A DNA stretch of 64,000 bases from Pseudomonas asuensis (GCF_014646755.1 NZ_BMNW01000001.1:203049-267048), one strand, 5' to 3'; shown: positions 26,604-36,489, numbered from the stretch's first letter. Numbers and translations: made by a program. Notes: generated by a model from the sequence alone, not told the origin.

Positions 26604-27638
26604 TTGGATATGCCTCTTCAAAGCATGCGTCCGCCGCGTGCCACTATCAATCAGGTCGCTCAGGAAGCAGGCGTTTCCAAGGCGAGCGTCTCACGCTACA
26701 TCAGCGGGGACCGGCAACTGTTATCGGATGCGCTGGCCTTGCGCATCGAATTAGCAATCGAAAAGCTTGGCTTTCAGCCCAATCAAATGGCGCGAGGTCT
26801 CAAGCGCGGCCGCAGCCGGCTTATCGGCATGCTGGTGGCCGACATGCTCAATCCTTATTCCGTTGCCGTCATGCATGGCGTCGAAACGGCCTGTCGCCGG
26901 CATGGCTATTCTCTCATCGTATGCAATACCGACCGGGATGACCTCCAGGAAGAGCGCCACCTGAATGCGCTTCAGTCCTATAACGTGGAAGGTCTGATCG
27001 TGAATACGCTCGGTCACCATCCCCGGGAGCTTCAGCAACTGCATCGAGAACTGCCCATGGTATTGCTCGATCGCAAGCTGGAAGGTCTGGATGCCGATCT
27101 CGTTGGGCTGGATAACACACAGGCCATTGGGCTAGGTCTTGAGCATTTGCTTGAGCGCGGCTATCGCGACCTGCTCATGGTGACCGAAGATCTCGACGGA
27201 ACCAGCTCTCGTGAAGAGCGTGCCCGAACCTTCATTCATTACCTGTCGCCCCGCGCTGATGTACGAGGGCGCGTCAGCTCCTCTGCCGGCCTCAGCGACG
27301 CGCTACTTGAGCAGCTCGCGCATTTTCTCTCCCATACCGATCATGGTCCCAAGGCCATCATGGCGGCGAACGGCATTGCTGCGCTCGCTGTGACAAAAGG
27401 CCTCAGGAAATTAGGTTACAGAACGTTTGAATCGGTTGGACTAATCGCCCTGGACGATCTTGACTGGTATCCATTGGTGGGCGACGGCATTACCGCCATT
27501 GCTCAACCAACCCATGCGCTAGGCGTAGCTGCATTGGAGTATCTGCTGGAGCGTCTGCGAGGCGATGTGTCGAGCTCACGGACGCTGGCATTACCAGCTG
27601 AACTGGTAGTACGCGGCTCTACCCCAGCGCGACGTTAA
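26604..27638 (+). CDS. ptxS: PtxS-like LacI-family repressor of the 2-ketogluconate operon
   Basis: A 344-residue LacI/GalR regulator. The HTH is ATINQVAQEAGVSKASVSRYISG (residues about 13-35), followed by the hinge and a periplasmic-binding-protein-like effector domain (LIGMLVADMLNPYSVAVMHGVE; GLIALDDLDWYPL). PtxS binds 2-ketogluconate, which releases it from palindromes like those at 26539 and 27679. Start: TTG 26604 has GGGAG eight bases upstream; ATG 26610 is an alternative. The kguEKTD genes follow on the same strand. Confidence 0.88.
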   Translation: MDMPLQSMRPPRATINQVAQEAGVSKASVSRYISGDRQLLSDALALRIELAIEKLGFQPNQMARGLKRGRSRLIGMLVADMLNPYSVAVMHGVETACRRHGYSLIVCNTDRDDLQEERHLNALQSYNVEGLIVNTLGHHPRELQQLHRELPMVLLDRKLEGLDADLVGLDNTQAIGLGLEHLLERGYRDLLMVTEDLDGTSSREERARTFIHYLSPRADVRGRVSSSAGLSDALLEQLAHFLSHTDHGPKAIMAANGIAALAVTKGLRKLGYRTFESVGLIALDDLDWYPLVGDGITAIAQPTHALGVAALEYLLERLRGDVSSSRTLALPAELVVRGSTPARR

Positions 27639-27678
27639 AACAACAATGTGAAGGCGGCACCCTGTGCTCGACCTTCAA

Positions 27679-27692
27679 TGAAACCGGTTTCA
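27679..27692. promoter_or_regulatory. PtxS operator before kguE, abutting its ribosome site
   Basis: Second perfect TGAAACCGGTTTCA. Its last base is also the first base of the kguE Shine-Dalgarno AGGAGG (27692-27697), only nine bases before the ATG at 27702. Repressor bound here would block passage of RNA polymerase into kguEKTD. Confidence 0.88.
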
Positions 27693-27701
27693 GGAGGCGT
27701 T

Positions 27702-28481
27702 ATGAAACCTGATGTCGTAGTGACTACTTCTGCCTTTGGTGCTGATGCCGTACGCGCTCGCGGTCAGGAAAATTTCCTCCCGCTGATTGCAGGAGCCGGC
27801 GCCAGCACCGTCGAGATACGTGACGAACTGTTCGATGACATGCGACCTGAGCTATCCGCCCTGGGTAACAGCATAGCTGCACAGGGGCTGGAATGCGTCT
27901 ACTCGGTCCCCATCGAGCTATGGCCACAAGGCGAGCACCAACCCACCCGTGAATTACAGCCTGCGATGGTACGCGCCGCCCGACTCGGAGCGCATACGCT
28001 CAAGATCTCCCTTGGCCACTTCACACCTTACTGCGACATGGAAGCATTAGGTCACATGCTGGAGGCCAGCTCTGTGCGCCTGCTGATTGAAAATGACCAG
28101 ACTCCACACGGGGGCCGCCTCAAGGCTCTGCAAGCATTTTTTGATGTTGCGCAGCGAATGAAACTGCCTATCGGCATGACCTTCGACGTTGGCAACTGGC
28201 ACTGGCAGAACGAGCAGCCAGAAACGGCCGCGCAATTACTGGGGTGCTACGTGGAGTACATTCACTGCAAGGCTGTTCGCGAGCGCAGTGGCCGCCTTCA
28301 TGCCATGCCCCCCGAGACCGAGGATCTGGAACACTGGGCTCGGCTGTTTACTCACTTCAAAACGGGCCTGCCACGCGCCATAGAGTTTCCCCTCCAGGGC
28401 GACGTGGTTCGCGAGACACAGCGTCATGTCGAGGCATTGGGCCGTCTTGGTACTACCCAGCAGGAGACGCACCATGCCTGA
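27702..28481 (+). CDS. kguE: KguE, TIM-barrel epimerase-like protein of 2-ketogluconate use
   Basis: A 259-residue sugar-phosphate isomerase/epimerase-like (AP-endonuclease-2 fold) protein. Acidic and His residues of the barrel metal site are recognisable in VEIRDELFDDMR, LIENDQTPHGG, TFDVGNWHWQ and YIHCKAVRE. In Pseudomonas kguE heads the kgu operon; its exact reaction is not established. ATG 27702 has AGGAGG four bases upstream. Its last eight bases overlap the start of kguK, implying coupling. Confidence 0.85.
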   Translation: MKPDVVVTTSAFGADAVRARGQENFLPLIAGAGASTVEIRDELFDDMRPELSALGNSIAAQGLECVYSVPIELWPQGEHQPTRELQPAMVRAARLGAHTLKISLGHFTPYCDMEALGHMLEASSVRLLIENDQTPHGGRLKALQAFFDVAQRMKLPIGMTFDVGNWHWQNEQPETAAQLLGCYVEYIHCKAVRERSGRLHAMPPETEDLEHWARLFTHFKTGLPRAIEFPLQGDVVRETQRHVEALGRLGTTQQETHHA

Positions 28482-29403
28482 TTACGACGTGCTGGCCTTT
28501 GGCGAGACAATGACGATGTTCGTGGCTGAAGAGCCCGGTGACCTGGCCGACGTCGAGCACTTCGGCAAGCGTATCGCCGGGGCTGACAGCAATGTCGCCA
28601 TTGGCCTGACCCGTCTGGGTTTGAAAGTAAGATGGTTGTCACGGGTAGGTGATGACTCCCTGGGCCGCTTCATTCGTGCAACGCTTGAACGCGAAGGGGT
28701 CGACTGCAGCCGGGTTGCCATCGACCCTGAGCACACCACAGGCTTTCAGTTCAAATCCAGGGAAATCGATGGCCGTGACCCCACTGTGGAGTATTTTCGC
28801 AAGGGGTCAGCCGCCAGCCATCTGTCGATAGAGCATGACTTCGATGACGCCCTGCTGGATGTTCGTCACATGCATGCGACGGGTATTCCACCTGCACTCT
28901 CAGATTCGCTTCGCGAACTGACCTACCACTTGATGAGCAGTGCACGCCAGCAGGGCCGCAGTGTGTCCTTTGATCCTAATCTGCGCCCCTCCCTCTGGCC
29001 TAGCGAAGCCCGCATGCGTGAGGAGATTAACCGCCTCGCCAGTCTGGCCCATTGGGTATTGCCAGGCTTGGCTGAAGGCAGGTTGCTTACCGGCTATGAC
29101 ACCCCCGAAGACATTGCTGCGTTCTATCTGGACCAAGGCGCCCAGGTGGTTGCCATCAAGTTGGGGCCGGAGGGTTCCTACTACCGCACCCATGAAAATG
29201 AGGGCCACGTTCCTGGCTATCCGGTGGAGAACGTCGTCGATACCGTCGGCGCGGGTGATGGCTTCGCAACCGGTTTTGTCAGCGCCTGTCTCGAAGGCCT
29301 GGACGTTTCCGCCGCTGTGGCCCGGGGTAACTGGATCGGCGCCAAGGCCGTACAGGTGATCGGAGATATGGAAGGTCTGCCCTACCGCCACGAGCTGCCG
29401 TAA
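28474..29403 (+). CDS. kguK: KguK, 2-ketogluconate kinase (PfkB family)
   Basis: A 309-residue PfkB/ribokinase-family kinase. The N-terminal substrate region is MPDYDVLAFGETMTMF and GADSNVAIGLTRLG; the C-terminal ATP/catalytic signature is DTVGAGDGFATGFVSA with the base Asp (about residue 257). It phosphorylates 2-ketogluconate to 2-keto-6-phosphogluconate. The start overlaps the end of kguE; GGAGA precedes the ATG. Confidence 0.9.
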   Translation: MPDYDVLAFGETMTMFVAEEPGDLADVEHFGKRIAGADSNVAIGLTRLGLKVRWLSRVGDDSLGRFIRATLEREGVDCSRVAIDPEHTTGFQFKSREIDGRDPTVEYFRKGSAASHLSIEHDFDDALLDVRHMHATGIPPALSDSLRELTYHLMSSARQQGRSVSFDPNLRPSLWPSEARMREEINRLASLAHWVLPGLAEGRLLTGYDTPEDIAAFYLDQGAQVVAIKLGPEGSYYRTHENEGHVPGYPVENVVDTVGAGDGFATGFVSACLEGLDVSAAVARGNWIGAKAVQVIGDMEGLPYRHELP

Positions 29404-29453
29404 CACCTGGACTCTCGCATGGACAACAACAATAAGCCCACAGGTATATCGTC

Positions 29454-30758
29454 ATGAATGCAACCTCCTCCATTGCCACCCGCCGCTGGTGGTACATCAT
29501 GCCCATCGTGTTCATCACCTACAGCCTGGCCTATCTGGACCGGGCCAACTATGGATTCGCGGCCGCCTCCGGCATGGCTGATGACCTGGCTATTACCCCA
29601 GCCATGTCGTCGCTCCTGGGTGCCCTGTTCTTTCTTGGCTATTTCTTCTTCCAGGTGCCTGGCGCGATATACGCTGAAAAGCGCAGTGTAAAAAAGCTGA
29701 TCTTCTGGAGCCTGATCCTGTGGGGCGGCTGCGCTACATTGACCGGCGTGATTCCGAACGTGCAGGCCCTGATTGCGATTCGCTTCCTCTTGGGTGTGGT
29801 TGAGGCAGCGGTCATGCCGGCCATGCTGGTTTATCTCTGCCACTGGTTTACTCGTGCGGAGCGCTCCCGGGCCAATACCTTTTTGATCCTGGGTAATCCG
29901 GCAACCATTCTCTGGATGTCTGTCGTATCAGGTTATCTAATACATACGCTCAACTGGCGCTGGATGTTCATCATCGAGGGCTTTCCCGCCATTATCTGGG
30001 CCTTTATCTGGTGGCGCCTGGCCGATGACCGTCCCGCACAGGCCAAATGGCTGAGCACTCAGGAAAAGCAGGACCTCGAGAGCGCGCTTCAGGCTGAACA
30101 GGTGGGTATGAAACCTGTTAAAAATTACCGAGAAGCCTTTCGTTCGCCCAAAGTCATTCTGCTGTCTGCCCAGTACTTCTGCTGGAGTATTGGTGTGTAT
30201 GGTTTCGTGATCTGGCTGCCGTCCATCCTGAAGCAGGCCGCTCAGCTGGATATCGTCGAAGCTGGCTGGCTATCAGCCCTGCCCTATCTGATGGCAGTCC
30301 TGGCCATGCTGGCGGTCTCTTGGATGTCTGACAAAACTCTCAACCGCAAACACTTTGTGTGGCCGCCACTGCTGATTGCCGCCCTTGCTTTTGCAGGATC
30401 GTTCATGCTGGGTACCCAGCATTTCTGGTGGTCCTACACCTTGTTGGTTATCGCAGGTGCCTGCATGTATGCACCTTACGGTCCGTTCTTCGCAATCGTG
30501 CCGGAGATCCTGCCCAGCAACGTAGCAGGTGGAGCCATGGCGCTTATCAACAGCATGGGTGCACTGGGCTCCTTTGTTGGCTCCTACATCGTGGGTTATC
30601 TGAATGGTGTGACCGGCACCCCTGCTGCGTCTTATGTCTTCATGGGCAGTGCACTTTTCGTCTCTGCCGTGCTGACCATGCTCCTGCGTTACGCTCCTAC
30701 TGCCAGCCAGGAAACAGCCAGGAACGCACAGCCAATGCGTACAGCCACCTCTCACTGA
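29454..30758 (+). CDS. kguT: KguT, 2-ketogluconate MFS transporter
   Basis: A 434-residue major-facilitator (ACS family) protein with about twelve membrane segments: YSLAYLDRANYGFAAASGM motif near the first loop, FFLGYFFFQVPGAIYAEKRSVKK, and a central cytosolic loop about residues 190-220. The operon context indicates uptake of 2-ketogluconate by proton symport. Follows kguK by 50 bases. Confidence 0.88.
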   Translation: MNATSSIATRRWWYIMPIVFITYSLAYLDRANYGFAAASGMADDLAITPAMSSLLGALFFLGYFFFQVPGAIYAEKRSVKKLIFWSLILWGGCATLTGVIPNVQALIAIRFLLGVVEAAVMPAMLVYLCHWFTRAERSRANTFLILGNPATILWMSVVSGYLIHTLNWRWMFIIEGFPAIIWAFIWWRLADDRPAQAKWLSTQEKQDLESALQAEQVGMKPVKNYREAFRSPKVILLSAQYFCWSIGVYGFVIWLPSILKQAAQLDIVEAGWLSALPYLMAVLAMLAVSWMSDKTLNRKHFVWPPLLIAALAFAGSFMLGTQHFWWSYTLLVIAGACMYAPYGPFFAIVPEILPSNVAGGAMALINSMGALGSFVGSYIVGYLNGVTGTPAASYVFMGSALFVSAVLTMLLRYAPTASQETARNAQPMRTATSH

Positions 30759-30770
30759 ACAGGACTGCTC

Positions 30771-31757
30771 ATGAAAAAGCGTGTCATTGCCTACAAGAAA
30801 CTCTCGCCCGCGCTTACTGCTCGCCTACAGGAAGCAGCTGAGCTGACCTATGTCGATGTAACCGGTACGCATGGTCTGGCACCGCTGGAAGAAGCCCTGC
30901 CAGACGCGCATGGCCTGATTGGTTCCAGCGTCAAACTCAACGCTGAACTGCTGGACAAGGCCCCCCACCTAGAAGCCATTGCAAGCGTATCGGTAGGTTA
31001 CGACAACTATGACCTCGACTACCTTACCCGCCGTGGCATTCTCTTGTGCAACACTCCGGATGTGCTAACGGAAACCGTCGCCGACACGGCTTTCGCCCTG
31101 ATCCTGTCGACTGCCAGGCGTGTGGTTGAGCTTGCGAACTATGTCAAGGCAGGAGACTGGCAGGCCAGCCTGGGGGAGCCCTTGTTCGGTAGCGATGTTC
31201 ATGGCAAGACGCTGGGAATAGTGGGAATGGGCCGGATCGGATCAGCGATTGCCCGTCGCGGTCACTTCGGCTTTGGCATGCCTATCCTCTACAACAGCCA
31301 TTCGCCCAAACCGGATATCGAGCAGGAATTCGCCGCACAGTACCGCTCTCTGGACCAACTGTTGAGCGAGGCGGACTTTGTTTGTGTCACCGTGCCGCTA
31401 AGCCCTGAAACAACGCGCCTCATCGGAGCGCGGGAGCTGGCGTTGTTAAAGCCGGAAAGCTTTTTCATCAACATCTCCCGAGGCAAGGTGGTGGATGAGA
31501 GCGCGCTAATCGACGCGCTTCAAAAGCAGCAGTTCAGAGGAGCTGGCCTGGACGTCTTCGAAAAGGAGCCGCTTCCCGCAGACTCCCCCCTGCTGAGCCT
31601 GCCCAATGTGGTCGCTACACCTCATATTGGTTCGGCAACCCATGGCACACGCGAAGGCATGGCACGCTGCGCGGTCGATAACCTGTTGGCAGCTCTGTCA
31701 GGTAAACGCCCGCCTGATCTGGTCAATCGGGAAGTGTGGGAACAACGCAGCCAGTAA
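30771..31757 (+). CDS. kguD: KguD, 2-keto-6-phosphogluconate reductase
   Basis: A 328-residue D-2-hydroxyacid dehydrogenase-family enzyme. Rossmann motif LGIVGMGRIGSAIARRG near residue 147, catalytic Arg in NISRGKVVDE, Glu in DVFEKEPLP and His in ATPHIGSATHGTRE. It reduces 2-keto-6-phosphogluconate to 6-phosphogluconate, which enters the Entner-Doudoroff route. Starts 12 bases after kguT with AGGA upstream; last gene of the kgu operon. Confidence 0.9.
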   Translation: MKKRVIAYKKLSPALTARLQEAAELTYVDVTGTHGLAPLEEALPDAHGLIGSSVKLNAELLDKAPHLEAIASVSVGYDNYDLDYLTRRGILLCNTPDVLTETVADTAFALILSTARRVVELANYVKAGDWQASLGEPLFGSDVHGKTLGIVGMGRIGSAIARRGHFGFGMPILYNSHSPKPDIEQEFAAQYRSLDQLLSEADFVCVTVPLSPETTRLIGARELALLKPESFFINISRGKVVDESALIDALQKQQFRGAGLDVFEKEPLPADSPLLSLPNVVATPHIGSATHGTREGMARCAVDNLLAALSGKRPPDLVNREVWEQRSQ

Positions 31758-31817
31758 AGGTGAATCCACCTCGCAAGCAGCTGTCCAACGTCTGTCGATC
31801 ACACGAGGGAAACCACC

Positions 31818-32030
31818 ATGGCTGCAAATAAAGAAGAAATTGCCGAACTGCTCCAGCAAGCTCGTATGCAGGCTGGCAAAGCGGCCGATCAAGATCAGCC
31901 TGCTTATTACCGGGATGCCTTTGAAGCGCTTGCCCAAGCGGTTGAAAAACTGGCAAACACTGTAGGCGAGTCCCACCATGAGAAAGTGGTGCGCGCCGTT
32001 GAGGAGTTTCAGGGGGATGAAGGCATCTGA
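31818..32030 (+). CDS. small helical protein of unknown function
   Basis: A 70-residue soluble, acidic protein, almost wholly helical by appearance (EEIAELLQQARMQAGKAA, YRDAFEALAQAVEKLAN). GAGGG precedes the ATG and a strong terminator follows 21 bases after the stop. I do not recognise a family. It may be the last gene transcribed with kguEKTD or an independent unit. Confidence 0.65.
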   Translation: MAANKEEIAELLQQARMQAGKAADQDQPAYYRDAFEALAQAVEKLANTVGESHHEKVVRAVEEFQGDEGI

Positions 32031-32051
32031 ACACTCTGCAGAGCATCCAAG

Positions 32052-32075
32052 CGCCCGGATCATCCGGGCGTTTTT
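32052..32075 (+). terminator. intrinsic terminator
   Basis: CGCCCGGA-TCA-TCCGGGCG stem (32052-32070) followed by five T, closing the transcript of the small gene ending at 32030. Confidence 0.9.
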
Positions 32076-32266
32076 ACATTCGAAACACAAACCCCATCAC
32101 GTAACCGTCATCCCATTGCCCTATTACCGCAACATCTGCGACCTCTCGTCGCACCCATGAAACATAGCCAAGCCTGCCTTTGTCGGACTTTAAGTAGGCA
32201 CTTCGTATGTGCCAGAGCGGATTGCCTAAGGGCGATCCCCCTTTCACGTCCTAACAGGAGAATGAA

Positions 32267-32503
32267 ATGGTTGATGTCAACAGCATCAAAGAGCACGCTG
32301 AAATTGTAGGGTCCGATGGCCAGCATGTAGGCACCGTGGACCATCTAGAAGGCTCTGATCGCATCAAGCTGACCAAGCAGGATCAGGATGCCAACGGCCA
32401 GCATCACTATATTCCGCTGTCCTGGGTAAAATCTGTTGAAGGCGGCAAGATACAACTGGTCAAGACTCGCGACGAAGCCGAGCGCTCCTGGCAAGCAGCC
32501 TGA
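32267..32503 (+). CDS. DUF2171-family protein
   Basis: A 78-residue protein with the DUF2171/PRC-barrel-like pattern: VNSIKEHAEIVGSDGQHVGTVDHLEG, then DRIKLTK and the HHYIPLSWVKSVEGG strand. The family is of unknown function and often stress-associated. ACAGGAG precedes the ATG by six bases. Stands alone, followed by a 12-bp hairpin. Confidence 0.82.
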   Translation: MVDVNSIKEHAEIVGSDGQHVGTVDHLEGSDRIKLTKQDQDANGQHHYIPLSWVKSVEGGKIQLVKTRDEAERSWQAA

Positions 32504-32514
32504 CCGGGCCATTA

Positions 32515-32543
32515 CCGGTATGAGCGGTTTTCGCTCATACCGG
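32515..32543. terminator. strong 12-bp hairpin after the DUF2171 gene
   Basis: CCGGTATGAGCG (32515-32526), loop GTTTT, CGCTCATACCGG (32532-32543): a perfect 12-bp stem 12 bases after the stop. No T-run follows, so it may protect the mRNA 3' end or act with Rho. Confidence 0.6.
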
Positions 32544-32631
32544 CTCCCTAGTTCTCTATACAAGCATGATGATATACCGCACTAGACGCGGCGAATGGCA
32601 TACTGCAAACCGTCATTGGCGGGCGATCATC

Positions 32632-32829
32632 ATGAATCACAATACCGCGCTTGTTTTCATCCTTCTGTTCTCAGCCATGCTCATTACAGGCTTTGCCAGA
32701 AATCAACACCCCATCGGCTTGGCCCTTCTATGGGCAGGCACTCTAGGCATGCTTGGCCTGATCGTCGTCATCATTACTCGCGCTCTTTCCATCTGCAGCT
32801 CTCTTGAAGCCTTTTTTCACCTCTGCTGA
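32632..32829 (+). CDS. small two-helix membrane protein, tentative
   Basis: From ATG 32632, 65 residues with two hydrophobic stretches (ALVFILLFSAMLITGFA and LALLWAGTLGMLGLIVVIITRAL). The upstream ribosome site is weak. The frame extends to 32566, but the extension is Arg/His-rich and unlikely. No family recognised. Tail-to-tail with the YkgJ-like gene. Confidence 0.4.
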   Translation: MNHNTALVFILLFSAMLITGFARNQHPIGLALLWAGTLGMLGLIVVIITRALSICSSLEAFFHLC

Positions 32830-32837
32830 AAGGTGGC

Positions 32838-33209
32838 TCAGGCTACCCGTTCAGGCGCCTGATGTGGTTGCAAGGGTGGTGTTAGTGGAGGGAGGCCATA
32901 AGCTGCACGAGCTGCATCGCACCGCGCATTATGCTCGCCGTTGATCCATGAGGCCTCGAATTCACGACAGGGGCTTGGTCTGTTTTCATACACGGTACAG
33001 CGCGTACCGCAGCCCACATCCCCCAGCAGGCTGATACAACGCACAGGCTTGGTTTCAGTACCTATCATTGCAACATGATGAGGGGTTACCCCTACCGTCA
33101 ACTCATCCGGCACTAGCCCACCGGCAGACCGGCATTCACCCCAGTAGAACGAAACACGAAAAAACGCGCAGCAGGCACCACAGTTAAGGCAAGGATTATC
33201 GATCGACAT
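32838..33209 (-). CDS. YkgJ-family cysteine-cluster protein
   Basis: A 123-residue protein of the YkgJ (putative zinc/iron-chelating) family. The defining cysteines are CLNCGACCAFF at residues 7-14, then CISLLGDVGCGTRCTVYENRPSPCREF near residues 57-82. Family members are proposed to bind a metal or Fe-S cluster; function unknown. It lies divergent from mutS. Confidence 0.85.
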   Translation of the reverse strand: MSIDNPCLNCGACCAFFRVSFYWGECRSAGGLVPDELTVGVTPHHVAMIGTETKPVRCISLLGDVGCGTRCTVYENRPSPCREFEASWINGEHNARCDAARAAYGLPPLTPPLQPHQAPERVA

Positions 33210-33483
33210 GTTTGGCAGAACACCAGAAAAAACCGGACGAATGCCGGCGAGAGAAGCGCCATTTTATTCATGGCCAAGCCTTTGTGAAGGGGGCTGAACC
33301 AAAATTCAGTGCTTTATAGATGATAGTCTTAGGGTGCATTCATCCGCTAACCAAACGACTGCGCATATAACCTCGAAACAGCCCTTCAGCGGCCTCATTC
33401 CAAGCGCCTTTTTATCCGACGATACTGACAAATCCGGTAGAATTGCCGTCCCTGTAAAACGACCCTGCGAGTGAATGACCTGT

Positions 33484-36048
33484 ATGGAAAGCCTTTCCAA
33501 CCATACGCCGATGATGCAGCAATACCTGAAGATCAAGCATCAGCACCCTGAGCAGTTGCTCTTCTATCGCATGGGTGATTTTTACGAGCTCTTTTACGAT
33601 GATGCGAAAAAAGCCTCCAAGCTGCTCGACATCACCCTAACGGCTCGTGGCGCCTCAGCAGGTAAGCCGATCCCTATGGCGGGCATACCCTTTCATGCTG
33701 CCGAAGGGTATCTGGCCAAACTGGTCAAGTTGGGAGAGTCGGTGGTCATCTGCGAACAGATCGGCGACCCGGCTACCAGCAAAGGTCCGGTAGAGCGTCA
33801 GGTCGTCAGGATTCTTACGCCCGGCACAGTCAGTGACGAAGCCCTGCTAGATGAGCGACGCGACAATCTGCTCGCCGCCATTCTGGGCGACCACAAACTG
33901 TTTGGTCTGGCTGTACTGGATATCACCAGTGGACGCTTCGTTGTACAGGAACTGTCCGGCTGGGAACCGCTCATGGCGGAGATCGAACGCCTCAATCCGG
34001 CTGAGCTGCTTGTTCCTGATGATTGGCCACAAGGTTTACCCATTGAGAAGCGCCGAGGGCTACGCCGTCGAGCACCATGGGATTTCGATTGCGACACTGC
34101 CGTAAAAAGTCTATGCCAGCAGTTCGGCACACAGGACCTTAAGGGCTTCGGCTGCGACAAGCTAAAATTGGGTATCGGTGCAGCTGGCAGCCTTTTGGCC
34201 TACGCCAAGGAGACGCAACGCACTGCCCTCCACCACCTGCGCAGCCTGCATCACGAGCGCCTGGACGATACGGTCATTCTGGATGGGGCGAGTCGTCGTA
34301 ACCTGGAACTGGACACCAATCTATCCGGTGGCCGTGACAATACGTTGCAGTCGGTGGTTGATCGTTGTCAGACCGCCATGGGTAGTCGCCTTCTTACCCG
34401 CTGGCTTAACCGCCCCTTGCGTAATCGCAGTATTATCGAGGCCCGCCAGGATGCAATTACCTGCCTGCTTGAACGGTATCGCTTCGAGCAGCTTCAGCCT
34501 CAACTTAAAGAAATTGGCGATATTGAGCGGATCCTGGCGCGAATCGGCCTGCGCACAGCTCGTCCACGCGACCTGGCTCGCCTGCGTGATGCACTTTCGG
34601 CCCTACCTGAACTGCAGCGCGGCATGCAGGATCTGGTAGCACCTCACCTTAATGATTTGGCCAAAAGCATCCAGACCTATCCTGAGTTGGCGGATACGCT
34701 TTCGCGCGCTATTGTGGACACCCCTCCGGCAGTCATTCGGGATGGCGGCGTTATCAAGCGCGGCTACGACGCTGACCTGGACGAGCTGCAAACCCTGAGC
34801 GAAAACGCCGGTCAGTTCCTGATGGATCTTGAGGCACGGGAAAAAGCGCGCACTGGCCTTTCAGGGCTTAAGGTAGGCTACAACCGCGTTCATGGCTACT
34901 TTATCGAACTGCCCCGAATGCAAGCCGAACAAGCCCCTGCTGATTACATTCGTCGGCAAACCCTCAAAGGGGCTGAACGCTTCATTACTCCCGAGCTGAA
35001 GACCTTTGAAGACAAGGCACTATCCGCCCAGAGCCGTGCGCTGGCACGCGAAAAGGTCTTGTATGAGGCTCTGATTGACAGCCTGATCGAGCAGCTTGCG
35101 CCCCTTCAGGATACGGCTGCCGCTTTGGCTGAACTTGATGTATTGAGTAACCTGGCCGAGCGTGCATTAAATCTGGATCTTAACCGTCCCCAATTTGTGG
35201 ACGAGCCATGTCTGGACATATCGCAAGGCCGCCACCCTGTCGTTGAGCAAGTGTTGGATACGCCCTTTGTGGCCAATGACTTGAACCTGAATAACGACAC
35301 GCGGATGTTGATCATTACTGGCCCTAACATGGGCGGTAAATCTACCTATATGCGTCAGACCGCCCTGATTGTTCTCTTGGCGCATATCGGTAGCTTCGTA
35401 CCGGCTGCGGCATGTCGTCTGTCTTTAGTGGACCGCATTTTCACTCGGATTGGCTCAAGTGATGACCTGGCAGGCGGCCGCTCTACCTTCATGGTGGAAA
35501 TGAGCGAAACTGCCAACATCCTGCACAACGCGAGCGAGCATAGCCTGGTACTCATGGATGAGGTAGGCCGTGGTACAAGCACATTCGACGGTTTGTCATT
35601 AGCCTGGGCCGCTGCGGAACATTTAGCCAAGCTACGGGCATACACTCTCTTTGCAACACACTACTTCGAGCTGACGGTCCTGCCGGATAACGAGCCGGTT
35701 GTAGCCAATGTGCATCTGCATGCCACGGAGCACAATGACAGGATCGTCTTCCTGCACCATGTCCTGCCTGGCCCGGCTAGCCAGAGCTATGGCCTTGCAG
35801 TCGCTCAACTGGCAGGTGTGCCCGCTCAGGTTATTCAACGGGCCCGTGAGCATCTGGCACATTTGGAGAAGACCAGCCTGTCTCACGAAGCCCCAAAACC
35901 GATTACTCAGGCAGCCCAGCCCATGCAGGCCGATCTGTTTTCTGCGGCCGCACATCCGCTATTGGATGAGATGGAAAAGCTCAATCCCGACGAGCTGACG
36001 CCACTTAAAGCACTGCAGCTTATCTATGAATGGAAAAAGCGTATCTGA
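33484..36048 (+). CDS. mutS: MutS, DNA mismatch recognition ATPase
   Basis: An 854-residue MutS. The mismatch-reading motif [17 protein letters not shown] (Phe-X-Glu) is near residue 35. The clamp/lever region is in the middle, and the ATPase has Walker A ([15 protein letters not shown] near residue 616), Walker B ([16 protein letters not shown]) and the signature region. The C-terminus is normal length. Start at 33484 aligns with the Pseudomonas N-terminus [14 protein letters not shown]; an in-frame ATG at 33475 is possible. Here it is separated from pncC/recA by the kgu locus. Confidence 0.95.
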   Translation: MESLSNHTPMMQQYLKIKHQHPEQLLFYRMGDFYELFYDDAKKASKLLDITLTARGASAGKPIPMAGIPFHAAEGYLAKLVKLGESVVICEQIGDPATSKGPVERQVVRILTPGTVSDEALLDERRDNLLAAILGDHKLFGLAVLDITSGRFVVQELSGWEPLMAEIERLNPAELLVPDDWPQGLPIEKRRGLRRRAPWDFDCDTAVKSLCQQFGTQDLKGFGCDKLKLGIGAAGSLLAYAKETQRTALHHLRSLHHERLDDTVILDGASRRNLELDTNLSGGRDNTLQSVVDRCQTAMGSRLLTRWLNRPLRNRSIIEARQDAITCLLERYRFEQLQPQLKEIGDIERILARIGLRTARPRDLARLRDALSALPELQRGMQDLVAPHLNDLAKSIQTYPELADTLSRAIVDTPPAVIRDGGVIKRGYDADLDELQTLSENAGQFLMDLEAREKARTGLSGLKVGYNRVHGYFIELPRMQAEQAPADYIRRQTLKGAERFITPELKTFEDKALSAQSRALAREKVLYEALIDSLIEQLAPLQDTAAALAELDVLSNLAERALNLDLNRPQFVDEPCLDISQGRHPVVEQVLDTPFVANDLNLNNDTRMLIITGPNMGGKSTYMRQTALIVLLAHIGSFVPAAACRLSLVDRIFTRIGSSDDLAGGRSTFMVEMSETANILHNASEHSLVLMDEVGRGTSTFDGLSLAWAAAEHLAKLRAYTLFATHYFELTVLPDNEPVVANVHLHATEHNDRIVFLHHVLPGPASQSYGLAVAQLAGVPAQVIQRAREHLAHLEKTSLSHEAPKPITQAAQPMQADLFSAAAHPLLDEMEKLNPDELTPLKALQLIYEWKKRI

Positions 36049-36117
36049 CAACCCGATGACGGGTATTGGCCTAATACTGCTAAAATCCCGCGCCTAGCCG
36101 CCTGAGGAGTTCTAATA

Positions 36118-36441
36118 ATGACTTTTGTTGTCACCGACAACTGCATCAAATGCAAATATACCGACTGTGTAGAAGTATGCCCTGTGGACTGCTTTTACGA
36201 AGGCCCCAACTTTCTGGTTATCCATCCAGATGAGTGCATCGACTGCGCGCTATGCGAGCCGGAATGTCCTGCACAAGCTATCTTCTCCGAAGATGAAGTG
36301 CCGGAAAACCAGCAGGAATTCATAGAGTTGAACCGTGATCTCTGTGAAGTCTGGCCAAACATTACCGAGAAAAAAGAAGCATTGGCTGAGGCTGAAGAGT
36401 GGGACGGCAAGCCCAACAAGCTGCAGTATCTGGAGCGTTGA
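36118..36441 (+). CDS. fdxA: FdxA, 7Fe ferredoxin
   Basis: A 107-residue ferredoxin. The first cluster has [14 protein letters not shown] (Cys9, 12, 17, 21) and the second [12 protein letters not shown]; the spacing is that of [3Fe-4S][4Fe-4S] FdxA. The C-terminal tail (about 50 residues, [16 protein letters not shown]) is typical. It carries low-potential electrons, possibly partnered by Fpr encoded at 17666. Follows mutS by 69 bases, the conserved mutS-fdxA order. Confidence 0.95.
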   Translation: MTFVVTDNCIKCKYTDCVEVCPVDCFYEGPNFLVIHPDECIDCALCEPECPAQAIFSEDEVPENQQEFIELNRDLCEVWPNITEKKEALAEAEEWDGKPNKLQYLER

Positions 36442-36489
36442 TCAGGGCTTGAACCTAACTGTTCAGGCGCTGCATTTGTTGCACGCATC

